Source of the DNA: Planctomycetia bacterium
Lineage (GTDB): Bacteria > Planctomycetota > UBA8108 > SXIK01
Direction of reading: 5' to 3'
Assembly (NCBI GenBank): GCA_005772855.1
Contig: SXIK01000076.1
Span: 1 to 34,106 of the forward strand
DNA: 34,106 nucleotides
Shown in pieces: positions 14,711 through 23,069 of the stretch (positions within the stretch are counted from its first letter, which is position 1; the number at the start of each line of letters is the position of its first letter). The translations under genes and the position numbers were made by a program. The notes below the pieces were generated by a model. It did no database searches and was not told where the DNA came from. It saw only the letters and a program-made list of their open reading frames with translations.

Positions 14711-16885
14711 TCAACGCGTGAACGTCACCACGCGCTCCAGTACGACTCCGCTGGCGACGGTAAAAACCTCGTCCTTCAGGAGCAGCTTCCCCTCCACCGT
14801 GGTGGAGAAGCGGAGCTTGTACTGCCCCGACCGCCAGCGAGCGCGGTAGCCAAGGCGGGGATCCTCGACGAGAATCGGATCGCCGCCCCCCGATGGCGTC
14901 AAGAGGCTATTCGGGGGGCGCGCGGATGTGAACGCGATCCAGACGCTCGAGGTCACAGGCGCCGCCACCTCGCCCGGCCGTGGCGACAATGTGAAGCTGA
15001 GGGAGACCTCTCCCGAGGGCAGGACAGGCACGGCCAGGTCACCCTTCCAGCCTTCATCGCTTGCCGAGATCGAGAGCTCGAGGCTCGGCTCGAAGCGCGA
15101 GATCGCAGCGGTCCTCGGATCTTGCTTCACGAGCAGCCTGTACTCGCCCCGGGGCACGTCCTCGAATCGGAATCGCCCGGTCATATCCGTCACAACACCC
15201 GAAGCCACCGGGACTCGGCCACGGGAGTCCGTGACCAGGCTGAGCTGGAGGCTCGCGAGCGGCTCGCGCGTGTCGGCGGCGAAGAGGAGCCCTTCCACCG
15301 TGCCGGCCGCCAGAGCACGGATGTCCAGCGGTGGTGCGGGAATATCGACCTCCTGGATGTGGACAACGCGGCCTTCGCTCACGACACGAAGCCTGTATCG
15401 GCTAGTGGGCACATTCTTGAACGCGAAAGAGCCCTCTGCGTTCGTCCCGCTGACCAGGTGGAAGTCACTATCGATGGACTCAAGGTAGACAGCCGCCCGG
15501 GCCAGGAACTCACCGCTCGATAACTTCACGATGCCTTCAAGAAGGAGCTGAAGGTCGAGTACGATGTCGCGCTCCACCTCGGCAAGCGAGGCCGACACGC
15601 CCTCGACGTCGTACGTGAAGCTACTCTCCGAGCCGGGGGCCTTGACCGAAAGCTCAAGATCCCCCGGCAAGGCGAGGGCATCCGGGTCAAGCCCCTCAAG
15701 TAGGTATTCTCCGTCGGTGCCCGAAACGCAGGCGCTCAATTCGATCAGGCGCGACTCGAGTTTCTCGGAACTGCTTTCGAGTGCAAGGGCGTCGAAGACG
15801 ATCGAAATGCGAAAACCCGGGAGAGGCCGCCCTTTCGCGTCACTCACCTTCCCTCGAAGCGTCAGCCCTCGAGTCAGTCGGAAGTCATGACGAACCACTT
15901 GCCCGGGGTCGTCGGCGTCCACCTCCTTCGTCTCGAAGGAGTAGCCGGGGGCGTAAGCGGTGACATCGTCTACCACTCCCGAGATACGATACCTTCCATT
16001 CTCGTCAGCAGTGACCTCATGGCCCGAGTCCGCGTGCACTCTGGCACCGGGTATCGGTCGCTTCGTCTGCGCATCCAGCACGGAACCCTCAAGGGTCGCG
16101 GCCGACTCCACGGAAATTCGGTAAGAATCCCCGGGCGGGACTGCGGAGAAGGTCGCGTCCGCAAAGCCCGGCACGAGGCACTCGATCTGGTGGCTCTTCC
16201 GGGCCAACTCCAGCTCCTCGCGCGGCACTCCGGTCAGTCCCACTGAGCCGTCGCCGTCACTCTCGCCGGAAAATGACCATCCCACCCCTGGAATCGAGAT
16301 CCAGACGGGTTGGTGGGGCAGAGGCGTCAGGCCTTCCTCTCCGTCGAGGACGAGCGTCAAGGGAATCGCCTGCTGGACCGTGAGCTTCAACTCGACATCT
16401 TCGCCTGGATATACGCTTCCCACCAGGGCGGAAAGCCTACCCACGAGAGACGCCTGGACTCTGTAAGGCGCCCACTCAGTCTCGCGAAACTTGAAGCCCC
16501 CCCTGGCGTCGGTGGTCGCCTCCCACTTCCACAGCAGAGTACCCGCGGCCAGCTCCCCGGAGTCCAGCGAGGCCCGGACGGTCACCCCGGCAAGAGGAGC
16601 GCCGCCCTCCGCTTCGACGACCCGCCCGGCGATCACGCTCGAGCCTGGAGCTTCCGGCTTCTCCACAGGAGGCTCCACCGGGTTCTGCTTGCTGGGTGTC
16701 TGCGGCAGAATAGTAGGTACGGGTTGGTTGGCCGTGGAAGGCTCGCCCGGCTGGCGGCTCTCGTTCCTGTCAAGCCCCGGCTCTTTCACCCCCCCAGGCT
16801 TCCTGCCCGAGCTCACGATAAAGAAAAAAAGGGCGCCGAAGACCATCAAGGCGAAGATCCCGGAGATCAGGAGTTTCTGATTCAT
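14711..16885 (-). CDS. Membrane-anchored protein with carboxypeptidase-regulatory-like repeats
   Basis: 724 residues from ATG 16885. The frame is open further upstream, but MNQKLLISGIFALMVFGALFFFIVSS makes a proper N-terminal anchor. A Pro/Glu-rich linker (residues about 27-75) leads to at least five domains of the CarboxypepD_reg-like (prealbumin-like) fold. They open SVIAGRVVEAEGGAPLAGVTVRA, TLEGSVLDAQTKRPIPGARV, TLRGKVSDAKGRPLPGF, LLEGIVKLSSGEFLARAAV and TVEGLLFAADTREPLASLQL. Each has a matching D-x-x-G-x-F/Y-x-F/I-x-x-V strand. Such domains are beta sandwiches found in large surface proteins and hold no catalytic residues. It probably sits on the periplasmic or outer surface as a spacer or adhesion module. 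No partner gene is evident; ttcA lies upstream on the same strand. Confidence 0.85.
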   Translation of the reverse strand: MNQKLLISGIFALMVFGALFFFIVSSGRKPGGVKEPGLDRNESRQPGEPSTANQPVPTILPQTPSKQNPVEPPVEKPEAPGSSVIAGRVVEAEGGAPLAGVTVRASLDSGELAAGTLLWKWEATTDARGGFKFRETEWAPYRVQASLVGRLSALVGSVYPGEDVELKLTVQQAIPLTLVLDGEEGLTPLPHQPVWISIPGVGWSFSGESDGDGSVGLTGVPREELELARKSHQIECLVPGFADATFSAVPPGDSYRISVESAATLEGSVLDAQTKRPIPGARVHADSGHEVTADENGRYRISGVVDDVTAYAPGYSFETKEVDADDPGQVVRHDFRLTRGLTLRGKVSDAKGRPLPGFRISIVFDALALESSSEKLESRLIELSACVSGTDGEYLLEGLDPDALALPGDLELSVKAPGSESSFTYDVEGVSASLAEVERDIVLDLQLLLEGIVKLSSGEFLARAAVYLESIDSDFHLVSGTNAEGSFAFKNVPTSRYRLRVVSEGRVVHIQEVDIPAPPLDIRALAAGTVEGLLFAADTREPLASLQLSLVTDSRGRVPVASGVVTDMTGRFRFEDVPRGEYRLLVKQDPRTAAISRFEPSLELSISASDEGWKGDLAVPVLPSGEVSLSFTLSPRPGEVAAPVTSSVWIAFTSARPPNSLLTPSGGGDPILVEDPRLGYRARWRSGQYKLRFSTTVEGKLLLKDEVFTVASGVVLERVVTFTR

Positions 16886-17138
16886 GCTTGGCTCATTTCG
16901 AAAAGAGGAAGTGAAAGACCTTGTCGAACCGTACGGTGCATACGGCTTCCCTGCAAGTCGCCCGGCCGCCGTGAGTGTAATGATAGTCGCAACCCGAGGC
17001 AGCGCGAAAACAGCCGGGCACAGGATCCACGCGACAGGGTCCCCTTGCACCCAGCTTCGGGGCGAGGGCGACTGTTGGGATCTCCCCCGGAGCAAGCAAG
17101 CCCATCGTGTAAGCCGTGAGACGCATCCAAAAGAAAGG
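16886..17138. other. Gap between ttcA and the repeat-protein gene
   Basis: 253 bases. On the minus strand two small overlapping frames are open: 77 codons from ATG 17126 to 16893 (Cys-rich, beginning MRLTAYTMGLLAPGEIP) and 86 codons from ATG 17142, whose start overlaps the ttcA stop as ATGA. Neither resembles a known protein and both cannot be real. An imperfect inverted repeat (GAACCGTA with TACGGCTTC, about 16926-16949) lies inside. I see no tRNA. Confidence 0.3.
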
Positions 17139-17978
17139 TCATTTCCTCGCAGGATACTTGTGTGCCGAGGCCTCCCAGGCCTCGGCCACCTCGACGTCGA
17201 GGAGATGAGACGGCCGAACGTTCTTGAGTGCACTCAGCATGATGTTGCGCACATTTGGAATCTCTCGCTCCAGCGTCGCGAGAAGCTCCGCCGCTCGATC
17301 CCTCTTGAGGCCACTCTGCGCACCACAGAGGTTGCAGGGAATGATCGGATAGCGCTCGTTGGCCGCATGTCGGGCTAGGTCATCCTCCGCGCACTCCAGG
17401 AGGGGGCGAATCACCTCGAAACGTCCGTCATTCGTGCGGTAGCGGGCGGGCATGGCCTGAAGCCGGCCCGCGTACAGAAGGTTCATGAAAAGCGTCTCAA
17501 GCGCGTCGTCGCGATGGTGCCCAAGCGCCAGTTTGTTGCAGCGGTGTCGCTCGGCTGAGCTGTAAAGGATTCCCCGGCGGAGGCGCGAACACGGCGCGCA
17601 GTAGGTTGCGTTGTCTCTTGCCTGCTCCAGAACGATCGAGTAGGTGTCCTCGTGGACGATTTCATGAGGCACCTCCAAAGCCTTGAGCCAGGCGGCGAGA
17701 GCACGCCCGTCGTACCCTGGCTGCCCCTGGTCCAGATGCACGGCGACCAGCTCGAAATCGACTGGCGCCTTTTTCCTCGCCTCCCACAAGAGCTCAAGCA
17801 TTGTGTAACTGTCCTTACCGCCAGAGACAGCAACGAGGATGCGATCGCCTTCCTTGATGAGCTGGTACTCCCCCACCGTCTTCAACATGGTGCGAGACAG
17901 TCGGTCACGAAGCCGCGAGGCGGTTTCTGGAGACTCGGGTGCCTCGGTGGTCTCACCGAGGAGTGGCAGCGGGATCAT
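17139..17978 (-). CDS. ttcA: tRNA 2-thiocytidine(32) synthetase TtcA
   Basis: Adds sulfur to cytidine 32 of certain tRNAs, using ATP and a labile 4Fe-4S cluster. The PP-loop SGGKDS is at residues 52-57. The cluster cysteines are Cys127 and Cys130 (CAPC, followed by SRLRRGILY) and Cys215 (PIIPCNLCGAQ), the arrangement known from E. coli TtcA. LALGHHRDDALETLFMNLLY and VRPSHL near the end also match. I chose ATG 17978, preceded by GAGG eight bases away, giving 279 residues. The frame is open much further upstream, but that part overlaps the divergent ppk2 start region and is not conserved. E. coli TtcA is 311 residues, so the length is normal to short. It is divergent from ppk2. Confidence 0.93.
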   Translation of the reverse strand: MIPLPLLGETTEAPESPETASRLRDRLSRTMLKTVGEYQLIKEGDRILVAVSGGKDSYTMLELLWEARKKAPVDFELVAVHLDQGQPGYDGRALAAWLKALEVPHEIVHEDTYSIVLEQARDNATYCAPCSRLRRGILYSSAERHRCNKLALGHHRDDALETLFMNLLYAGRLQAMPARYRTNDGRFEVIRPLLECAEDDLARHAANERYPIIPCNLCGAQSGLKRDRAAELLATLEREIPNVRNIMLSALKNVRPSHLLDVEVAEAWEASAHKYPARK

Positions 17979-18143
17979 GTTCGGGGCCTCATGGGCAATC
18001 ACCCATCCCAAAATTGCCTCGATGGATCCGGGGCCGCCCAACCGGTCAGAGCCAGGATGGCCTGCCAAATCAACCTCCGAGGCAGCTTGGAAAGAACAAG
18101 ATGCTATCACAGGCTCGAGGCTTCTGTAAAATGCGCAGTCTCC

Positions 18144-18956
18144 ATGAAAAACTATTTTTTGAAGCCTGGAGAAAAAGTCTCCCTCTCCGATTACAACCCG
18201 GCCTCCACGGGCAATTTCAAGGATGCAGATGACGCCCCGAAGAAGGCAGGAGCCCGCATGGAGGAGCTCGGAAAGTCCCTCAAGAAGCTCCAGGGTCTCC
18301 TCTTCGCCGACAACCACTATTCACTCCTGATCGTGCTGCAAGGGACAGATGCGAGCGGCAAGGACGGCACCATCAAACACGTGATGTCAGGCCTGAGTCC
18401 ACTGGGGGTCACGGTAACGGCCTACAAGGCGCCGAACGAGGAGGAGCGAGATCACGACTACCTCTGGCGCATCCACAAGTCGGCTCCGAGACGTGGCGAG
18501 ATCGGGATCTTCAATCGGTCGCACTACGAGGACGTGCTCGTTCCTCGAGTCCACAAGCTAATTTCCAGGGAGGTCTGCAACGCTCGGTACGAGCAAATTA
18601 ACGACTTCGAGCGCATGCTCACCGAGAACGGCACGGTGATCGTGAAGCTCTTCCTCCACATCTCAAAGGAGGAGCAGAAGCACCGTTTCCAGGAGCGCAT
18701 TTCGGAGCCCGAAAAGCATTGGAAATTCAACCTCGGTGACATCGAGGAACGTAAGCTATGGGACGAGTACCAGGCGGCCTACGAGACGCTGCTCGAGAGG
18801 TGCAACACAAAGTGGGCGCCCTGGGCGATCATCCCCGCGGACAAGAAGTGGTACCGCAACCTGGTGGTTGCCGAGACAATCGTCGAGAAGCTCGAGAGCC
18901 TGGACATGAAATGGCCGCCGCCGTCGTTTGATCCGTCGAAGGTGGTGATTGAATAG
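18144..18956 (+). CDS. ppk2: Polyphosphate kinase 2 family protein
   Basis: 270 residues transferring phosphate between polyphosphate and nucleotides. The Walker A motif QGTDASGKDGT is at residues 67-76. The lid or Walker B region GIFNRSHYEDVLVPRV is at about 121-136. The conserved tail WKFNLGDIEERKLWDEYQAAYE and the segment WAIIPADKKWYRNLVVAETI are typical. It is a single-domain member; whether it prefers AMP, ADP or both needs phylogeny. ATG 18144 begins the family's usual N terminus (MKNYFLKPGEKVSLSDY). No strong Shine-Dalgarno sequence precedes it. Its last 8 bases overlap the start of the TMTC-like gene, so the two are probably translated from one mRNA. Confidence 0.93.
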   Translation: MKNYFLKPGEKVSLSDYNPASTGNFKDADDAPKKAGARMEELGKSLKKLQGLLFADNHYSLLIVLQGTDASGKDGTIKHVMSGLSPLGVTVTAYKAPNEEERDHDYLWRIHKSAPRRGEIGIFNRSHYEDVLVPRVHKLISREVCNARYEQINDFERMLTENGTVIVKLFLHISKEEQKHRFQERISEPEKHWKFNLGDIEERKLWDEYQAAYETLLERCNTKWAPWAIIPADKKWYRNLVVAETIVEKLESLDMKWPPPSFDPSKVVIE

Positions 18957-20922
18957 CCGATCCTCGACACGCTGGATGCTGATTCCAGCCACCGTCGCAC
19001 TGATCACCTTCGCGAACACTCTCCCGGGTGATTTCGTCTACGACGACGAACTCCTGATCGAGAAGGCTGTCGAGCTGCGCGAGTTCAGCCTCGAGCGGAT
19101 TTTCCTCGAAAACTACTGGGGCGCCGACCGCCTCGACCGTAACTACCGGCCGCTCACTCTCCTCAGCTACGCAGTCAACTTCCGCCTGAGCACACATCCG
19201 TGGGGCTTTCACGCTGTCAACGTGCTATTGAACGCCTGCGTTGCTGTGCTCGCCTTCCTCGTGTTGCTCGAATTGCTGCGCGATGCGCCGCTTGCGGCCG
19301 CCGGAGCCTCGCTTTACGCGGTGCTCCCCATCCATACCGAGGCCGTCGCAAATGTCGTGGGAAGAGCAGAGCTTCTTGGAGCAATCTCCATCTTCGGCTC
19401 GTGGCTCTGCGTCTTGAAGAGCCAACACGGACGAGACAGCCTCTGGGCTCTTGGCGCATCGCTTCTCGCATTGCTTGGGCATTTTGCGAAGGAAAACGTG
19501 ATGGTCCTGCTGGTGCTCCTGCCCGCAAGCAGCTTGATCCTCGGGCGGCGAATGCCGTGGCTAGCCACCCTGGGCACGGCGATTGCTTCGGGCGCTTATC
19601 TGGTTGCGCGCGCCGTCGTCCTGGGCGCCAGAGACAGCTTCATTGCGTTCGTCGACAACCCCCTCGTGAACGAGAGCCTCTTGCTGCGAGCGCTCAATGG
19701 CATGGCTCATCTGTGGACCTATGCGTTCAAGACCTTGGTCCCCGTCCACCTCTCGGCTGATTACTCCTTCAATCAGCTGCCCGTGCTCACGTTTTCGGAT
19801 GCGAAGCTCTGGGTTTGCGCAGTTGGAGTCCTGGGAATCGCCGGTGCTGCCACCTGGGCCTGGCGTCGGGGTAACAGGGTCGGGGTCCTGGCGATCACGT
19901 TCTTTCCCGTCACCTTCGCCCCGACTTGCAACGTGCTCCTGCCCATCGGCACGATCTTTGCCGAGCGGCTCGCATTCACGCCGTCCTTTGCCTATCCACT
20001 GAGCGTGTGTGCCTTGCTTTCTTCCCACAAGCGCGCAAGTCTGAGAGGCAGCGGCTTGCTCGTACTGTACGTGCTCACGGTTGGCTATGGCCTTCGAGCC
20101 GCTTCGCGCAATGCGGACTGGTCGGACCGAGTCACGATGTACCTTCGTATGCCGCTCGATGCGCCCGCAAGCGCACAAAGCCACTTGAAGGCCTCCGAAG
20201 CTCACATCGCGCTTTCGCGCAAGGCGAAGGCACCGGGCGAGAAAGCACGCGAGCTCAAGTTGGCGGAGGACGCCGTCCAGCGCTCGATCGCTATTTACTC
20301 GGCAAGCGGCAAGGGCGAGGCAAAGCAGGCCGAGGTGCTACACCTTCAGGGCCGCCACACCGAAGCGGTGCACCATTACACACGGGCCATCGCTGCGCTC
20401 ACGACCCATCATCAGCTCGATGTCACCATCTTTCGTTTGCGGGGCGAATGCCTGCTTGCCCTCAAACGCCACGCCGAGGCTCAGGCGGACTTCGACCACT
20501 ACCTGAAGGGTCTCGAGGGGCTGGGCGACAGTCCCGATCCGGCGGGTCTTAATTTCCGCGGCCTCGCGCTCGCGCTCCAGGGCCAGTTCACCGCAGCACT
20601 GCCCGACTTTGACCGGGCAGTGGCCCTTCGCAAGGACTGGCCGGAGCTGTGGAACAATCGAGCCATGTGCCGATGGAGCTTGAAGGATGTCCGCGGCGCG
20701 ATCGAGGACTGGCAGCGAGCTCTCGACCTTTGCCGCACTCAGGGGCAGCTCCACGAGCCGGGCAAGGACAGCGTACACTCGTTTCTCCTGAAGCTCGCGG
20801 TCGCACAGGAGGCCATCGCCGTGGAGCAGCGCGCCGCGGGGAACACAGAGGCTGCCCGGAAAGCCGAGGCCGCCGGTCGCGGCCACCGCGTCGAGGCGGC
20901 CAATCTCGTCCCGGTGCGGTAG
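18949..20922 (+). CDS. TMTC-like (DUF1736) membrane protein with TPR domain
   Basis: 657 residues. The N-terminal half has about ten membrane helices and the features of GT-C-fold TMTC proteins: an early acidic loop YDDE (31-34), NYRPLTLLSYAVNF, and the signature PIHTEAVANVVGRAELLG (about 127-144). The C-terminal 270 residues are TPR repeats (for example LNFRGLALALQGQFTAALPDFDRAVALRKDWPELWNNRAMCRWSLKDVRGAIEDWQRAL). In animals TMTC1-4 are O-mannosyltransferases of the endoplasmic reticulum. Bacterial homologues are presumed lipid-linked glycosyltransferases but are little studied. The start is TTG 18949, with AAGG seven bases upstream and an overlap with ppk2. The next in-frame ATG (18976) would trim nine residues and lacks a Shine-Dalgarno sequence. 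Confidence 0.85.
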   Translation: MNSRSSTRWMLIPATVALITFANTLPGDFVYDDELLIEKAVELREFSLERIFLENYWGADRLDRNYRPLTLLSYAVNFRLSTHPWGFHAVNVLLNACVAVLAFLVLLELLRDAPLAAAGASLYAVLPIHTEAVANVVGRAELLGAISIFGSWLCVLKSQHGRDSLWALGASLLALLGHFAKENVMVLLVLLPASSLILGRRMPWLATLGTAIASGAYLVARAVVLGARDSFIAFVDNPLVNESLLLRALNGMAHLWTYAFKTLVPVHLSADYSFNQLPVLTFSDAKLWVCAVGVLGIAGAATWAWRRGNRVGVLAITFFPVTFAPTCNVLLPIGTIFAERLAFTPSFAYPLSVCALLSSHKRASLRGSGLLVLYVLTVGYGLRAASRNADWSDRVTMYLRMPLDAPASAQSHLKASEAHIALSRKAKAPGEKARELKLAEDAVQRSIAIYSASGKGEAKQAEVLHLQGRHTEAVHHYTRAIAALTTHHQLDVTIFRLRGECLLALKRHAEAQADFDHYLKGLEGLGDSPDPAGLNFRGLALALQGQFTAALPDFDRAVALRKDWPELWNNRAMCRWSLKDVRGAIEDWQRALDLCRTQGQLHEPGKDSVHSFLLKLAVAQEAIAVEQRAAGNTEAARKAEAAGRGHRVEAANLVPVR

Positions 20923-21202
20923 ACACTTCTCTACCGGCGAGAGAGGCGCTTGTTGCCTCAAGGACAGGTCATGGGCTCGACAAAACGCGCCTGAACGCCT
21001 CGCTGTATTCGGGCCAGGCACAACCGGAGGAGGGCCCCGGGTCGACAGACCGCGCCCGGAGACTTCTTCCGGATGATCTCCGGCGCTTTGTCGAGGCGGG
21101 CGCGCATTATCGGCCTCGATGGCTCGGCGAAGGCGAGCATCCTACCCTTCCAGAGATCGTACGCCCGCAGTGGGCGCAGGTCCACAGTCCCGGGGTCCAT
21201 CC
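20923..21202. other. Intergenic region, no clear feature
   Basis: 280 bases. A minus-strand frame from 21227 to 20958 (89 codons, containing DPGTVDLRPLRAYDLWKGRMLAFAE) is open and would overlap the PATAN gene start. It has no recognisable relative and is left uncalled. No promoter, RNA gene or repeat copy was identified. Confidence 0.4.
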
Positions 21203-22837
21203 ATGAGCTTTCGTGGCGATATTTCATCTTTCTCGCTCGGCGATGTCTTTCAGAACCTCGCCGCGAATCAGAAGACCGGTACGCTGAGGGTTCAAAGCGG
21301 CGACACGGAATGTCTCGTCCTTTTCCGCGAAGGCAAGGCCGTCTCGTGTTCGGACCAGAAGACTCCGTCCATCGGCGAGTGGCTCGTCGACAAGGAGGTC
21401 ATCACCCGAGAGCAGCTGGACGAGGCCCAGAGGCGCTACAAACGTGCCAAGAAAAAGAGCCTCGGCGAAATCCTCCATGACATGGAAGAGCTGAAGTTGG
21501 AGGACTTCAAGTCGTACCTCGCAAGCCTCATCCAGGAGTCGATCTACGAGCTCCTGTCATTTCAGGAAGGCACCTTCGAGTTCCTCGAAGGCCTCGAGGA
21601 GGACTCGCCCAACCGTGAACCGCTCGCCCTCAAGATCGCGTTTCAGGCGCAAAGCCTCCTGATGGAAGCCGCTCGGCGAAGCGACGACTGGCAAAAGATT
21701 CGCCGGCAAATGCCGTCCGAAAATGAAATCTACCTCGTGCCCCCGGCAAGCCGCGAACGATTGCTCGCGACCACCGAGGACGAGGTGACGAAGGATGCGG
21801 TACAGCTCCTCGACGGCACCCGCACGCTCAAGAAAGTCATCGCCAGGATGCCTCACGGGCGATTTGACGCCTGCCGCGCGATTGCCCAGCTCATCGCCGA
21901 CAAGAAGGTCCGGCCACTGGACGCCTCCGAGCTGCCAAGGATGGCGACGGGCAAGGAGGACCCGAAAGAGATCATCGCCTGCCTGAAGACGATCCTCGAG
22001 CGGGAGCCGAATAACAGGAAGGTCCTCGAACGAGTGGCGGAAGTGTCGGCCCAGTTCGGCTCGCCGGAAGATTCGGCAACGCACTGGAAGCGACTCGCGA
22101 TCTCGTTCCTCGAGGACGGTGACCTGGCACAGGCGGAACGCTGTTTCACGAAAACCATCGAGCTCAACTCGAAGGACATCGTGGCCTGGCAGAAGCTGCG
22201 CGAAAGCATCCGTAGAGGGGGTGATCCAAGAAAACTCGAGGCGTTCGGCGCTCGTTTCGCCGAGCATTTCAAGCGCCTGGGACTCATGGAGGTCGTACGG
22301 GATCACCTCACCGAGATGGTTCAGCTCGTGCCCGGAAGCCTGGACCTGCAGCTCGGCCTGGCCGAGGCGCGGTTCTCACTCGGCCAGACAAAGGAATGCG
22401 TGGCGAGTCTCTTCACGCTCGGCATGGAACGTCTCAATGCAAGGCACTTCGACGAGGCGGAGCGCATCTTTGGAGAGATCCTCAAGTACGAGACGTCCCA
22501 TGCGAAGGCGAAGAAGATCTTCGAGGACCTGCGCTCGGGCAAGCTAGTGCGCAGACGCGCCCTCTGGCAGCGGGCAGTTCGAAGGGTCGTGATGAGCTCT
22601 TTTGCGCTCGTGCTCCTCGCGTTATTCGCGTACGACTGCCTTGTGAGGTACGAGCTCTTCAGCATTACTCGGAGCGTGTACGCCGAGTCGCGGATCGACC
22701 CGGCCAGGCAGGCGATCCTCTACGACCGAATCAGCTCTCTCGAGAAGAAACACCCGCTCTGCTACCCCACGATCCGCGAGGCAAAAGAGCTGCGCGCGGC
22801 CCTGAACAGCAAGGCAAGGGCAAGGACGGAGCGGTAG
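21203..22837 (+). CDS. PATAN (DUF4388) and TPR protein with a C-terminal membrane helix
   Basis: 544 residues. The N terminus, MSFRGDISSFSLGDVFQNLAANQKTGTLRVQ followed by FREGKAVSC, is the PATAN domain found in bacterial signalling proteins. It is followed by helices (VITREQLDEAQRRY, SLGEILHDMEEL) and LLSFQEGTFEFLEG, usual in this family. A winged-helix-like segment (LLDGTRTLKKVIARM) comes next, then TPR-like repeats from about residue 255 to 440. A single membrane helix lies at about 457-480 (VVMSSFALVLLALFAYDCLV), with a short tail outside. PATAN proteins are thought to couple sensing to motility or gene control through protein contacts. No partner is encoded nearby. ATG 21203 starts the domain; its Shine-Dalgarno sequence is weak. 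Specific function unknown. Confidence 0.85.
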   Translation: MSFRGDISSFSLGDVFQNLAANQKTGTLRVQSGDTECLVLFREGKAVSCSDQKTPSIGEWLVDKEVITREQLDEAQRRYKRAKKKSLGEILHDMEELKLEDFKSYLASLIQESIYELLSFQEGTFEFLEGLEEDSPNREPLALKIAFQAQSLLMEAARRSDDWQKIRRQMPSENEIYLVPPASRERLLATTEDEVTKDAVQLLDGTRTLKKVIARMPHGRFDACRAIAQLIADKKVRPLDASELPRMATGKEDPKEIIACLKTILEREPNNRKVLERVAEVSAQFGSPEDSATHWKRLAISFLEDGDLAQAERCFTKTIELNSKDIVAWQKLRESIRRGGDPRKLEAFGARFAEHFKRLGLMEVVRDHLTEMVQLVPGSLDLQLGLAEARFSLGQTKECVASLFTLGMERLNARHFDEAERIFGEILKYETSHAKAKKIFEDLRSGKLVRRRALWQRAVRRVVMSSFALVLLALFAYDCLVRYELFSITRSVYAESRIDPARQAILYDRISSLEKKHPLCYPTIREAKELRAALNSKARARTER

Positions 22838-23069
22838 GGCCAGGCAGCAGGGTCGTCTCATTTCACCAAGGCACGCGGTACTCAGGCGCCGGGGCCTCCC
22901 GCGATCAAGGCTTTCTTGGTTTCCGCAACGGGCGGGATTCGGCTACCGCGAGGGAGAAATCCCATGCGGGCTGGATTCGAATGGGAGTCTGGAAGCGGCT
23001 GCCAGAGGGCAGCACCACGGACATCCTCCCGCGTGACATTGCCGGGCGCTTCTGTTCAAGTAGAAGGGC

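Noticed and set aside
16893-17142. Two small minus-strand frames between ttcA and the repeat-protein gene
   Set aside because: They overlap each other in different phases, have no recognisable relatives and no convincing ribosome site for the better one. Noted but not called as genes.
20958-21227. Minus-strand frame of 89 codons upstream of the PATAN gene
   Set aside because: It would overlap the PATAN start and resembles nothing known; open frames are common by chance at this GC content.
22975-23000. T-loop-like ATTCGAAT that could mark a tRNA
   Set aside because: The flanking bases do not form a T-stem on either strand and no acceptor or anticodon arm fits. It is a palindrome by chance.
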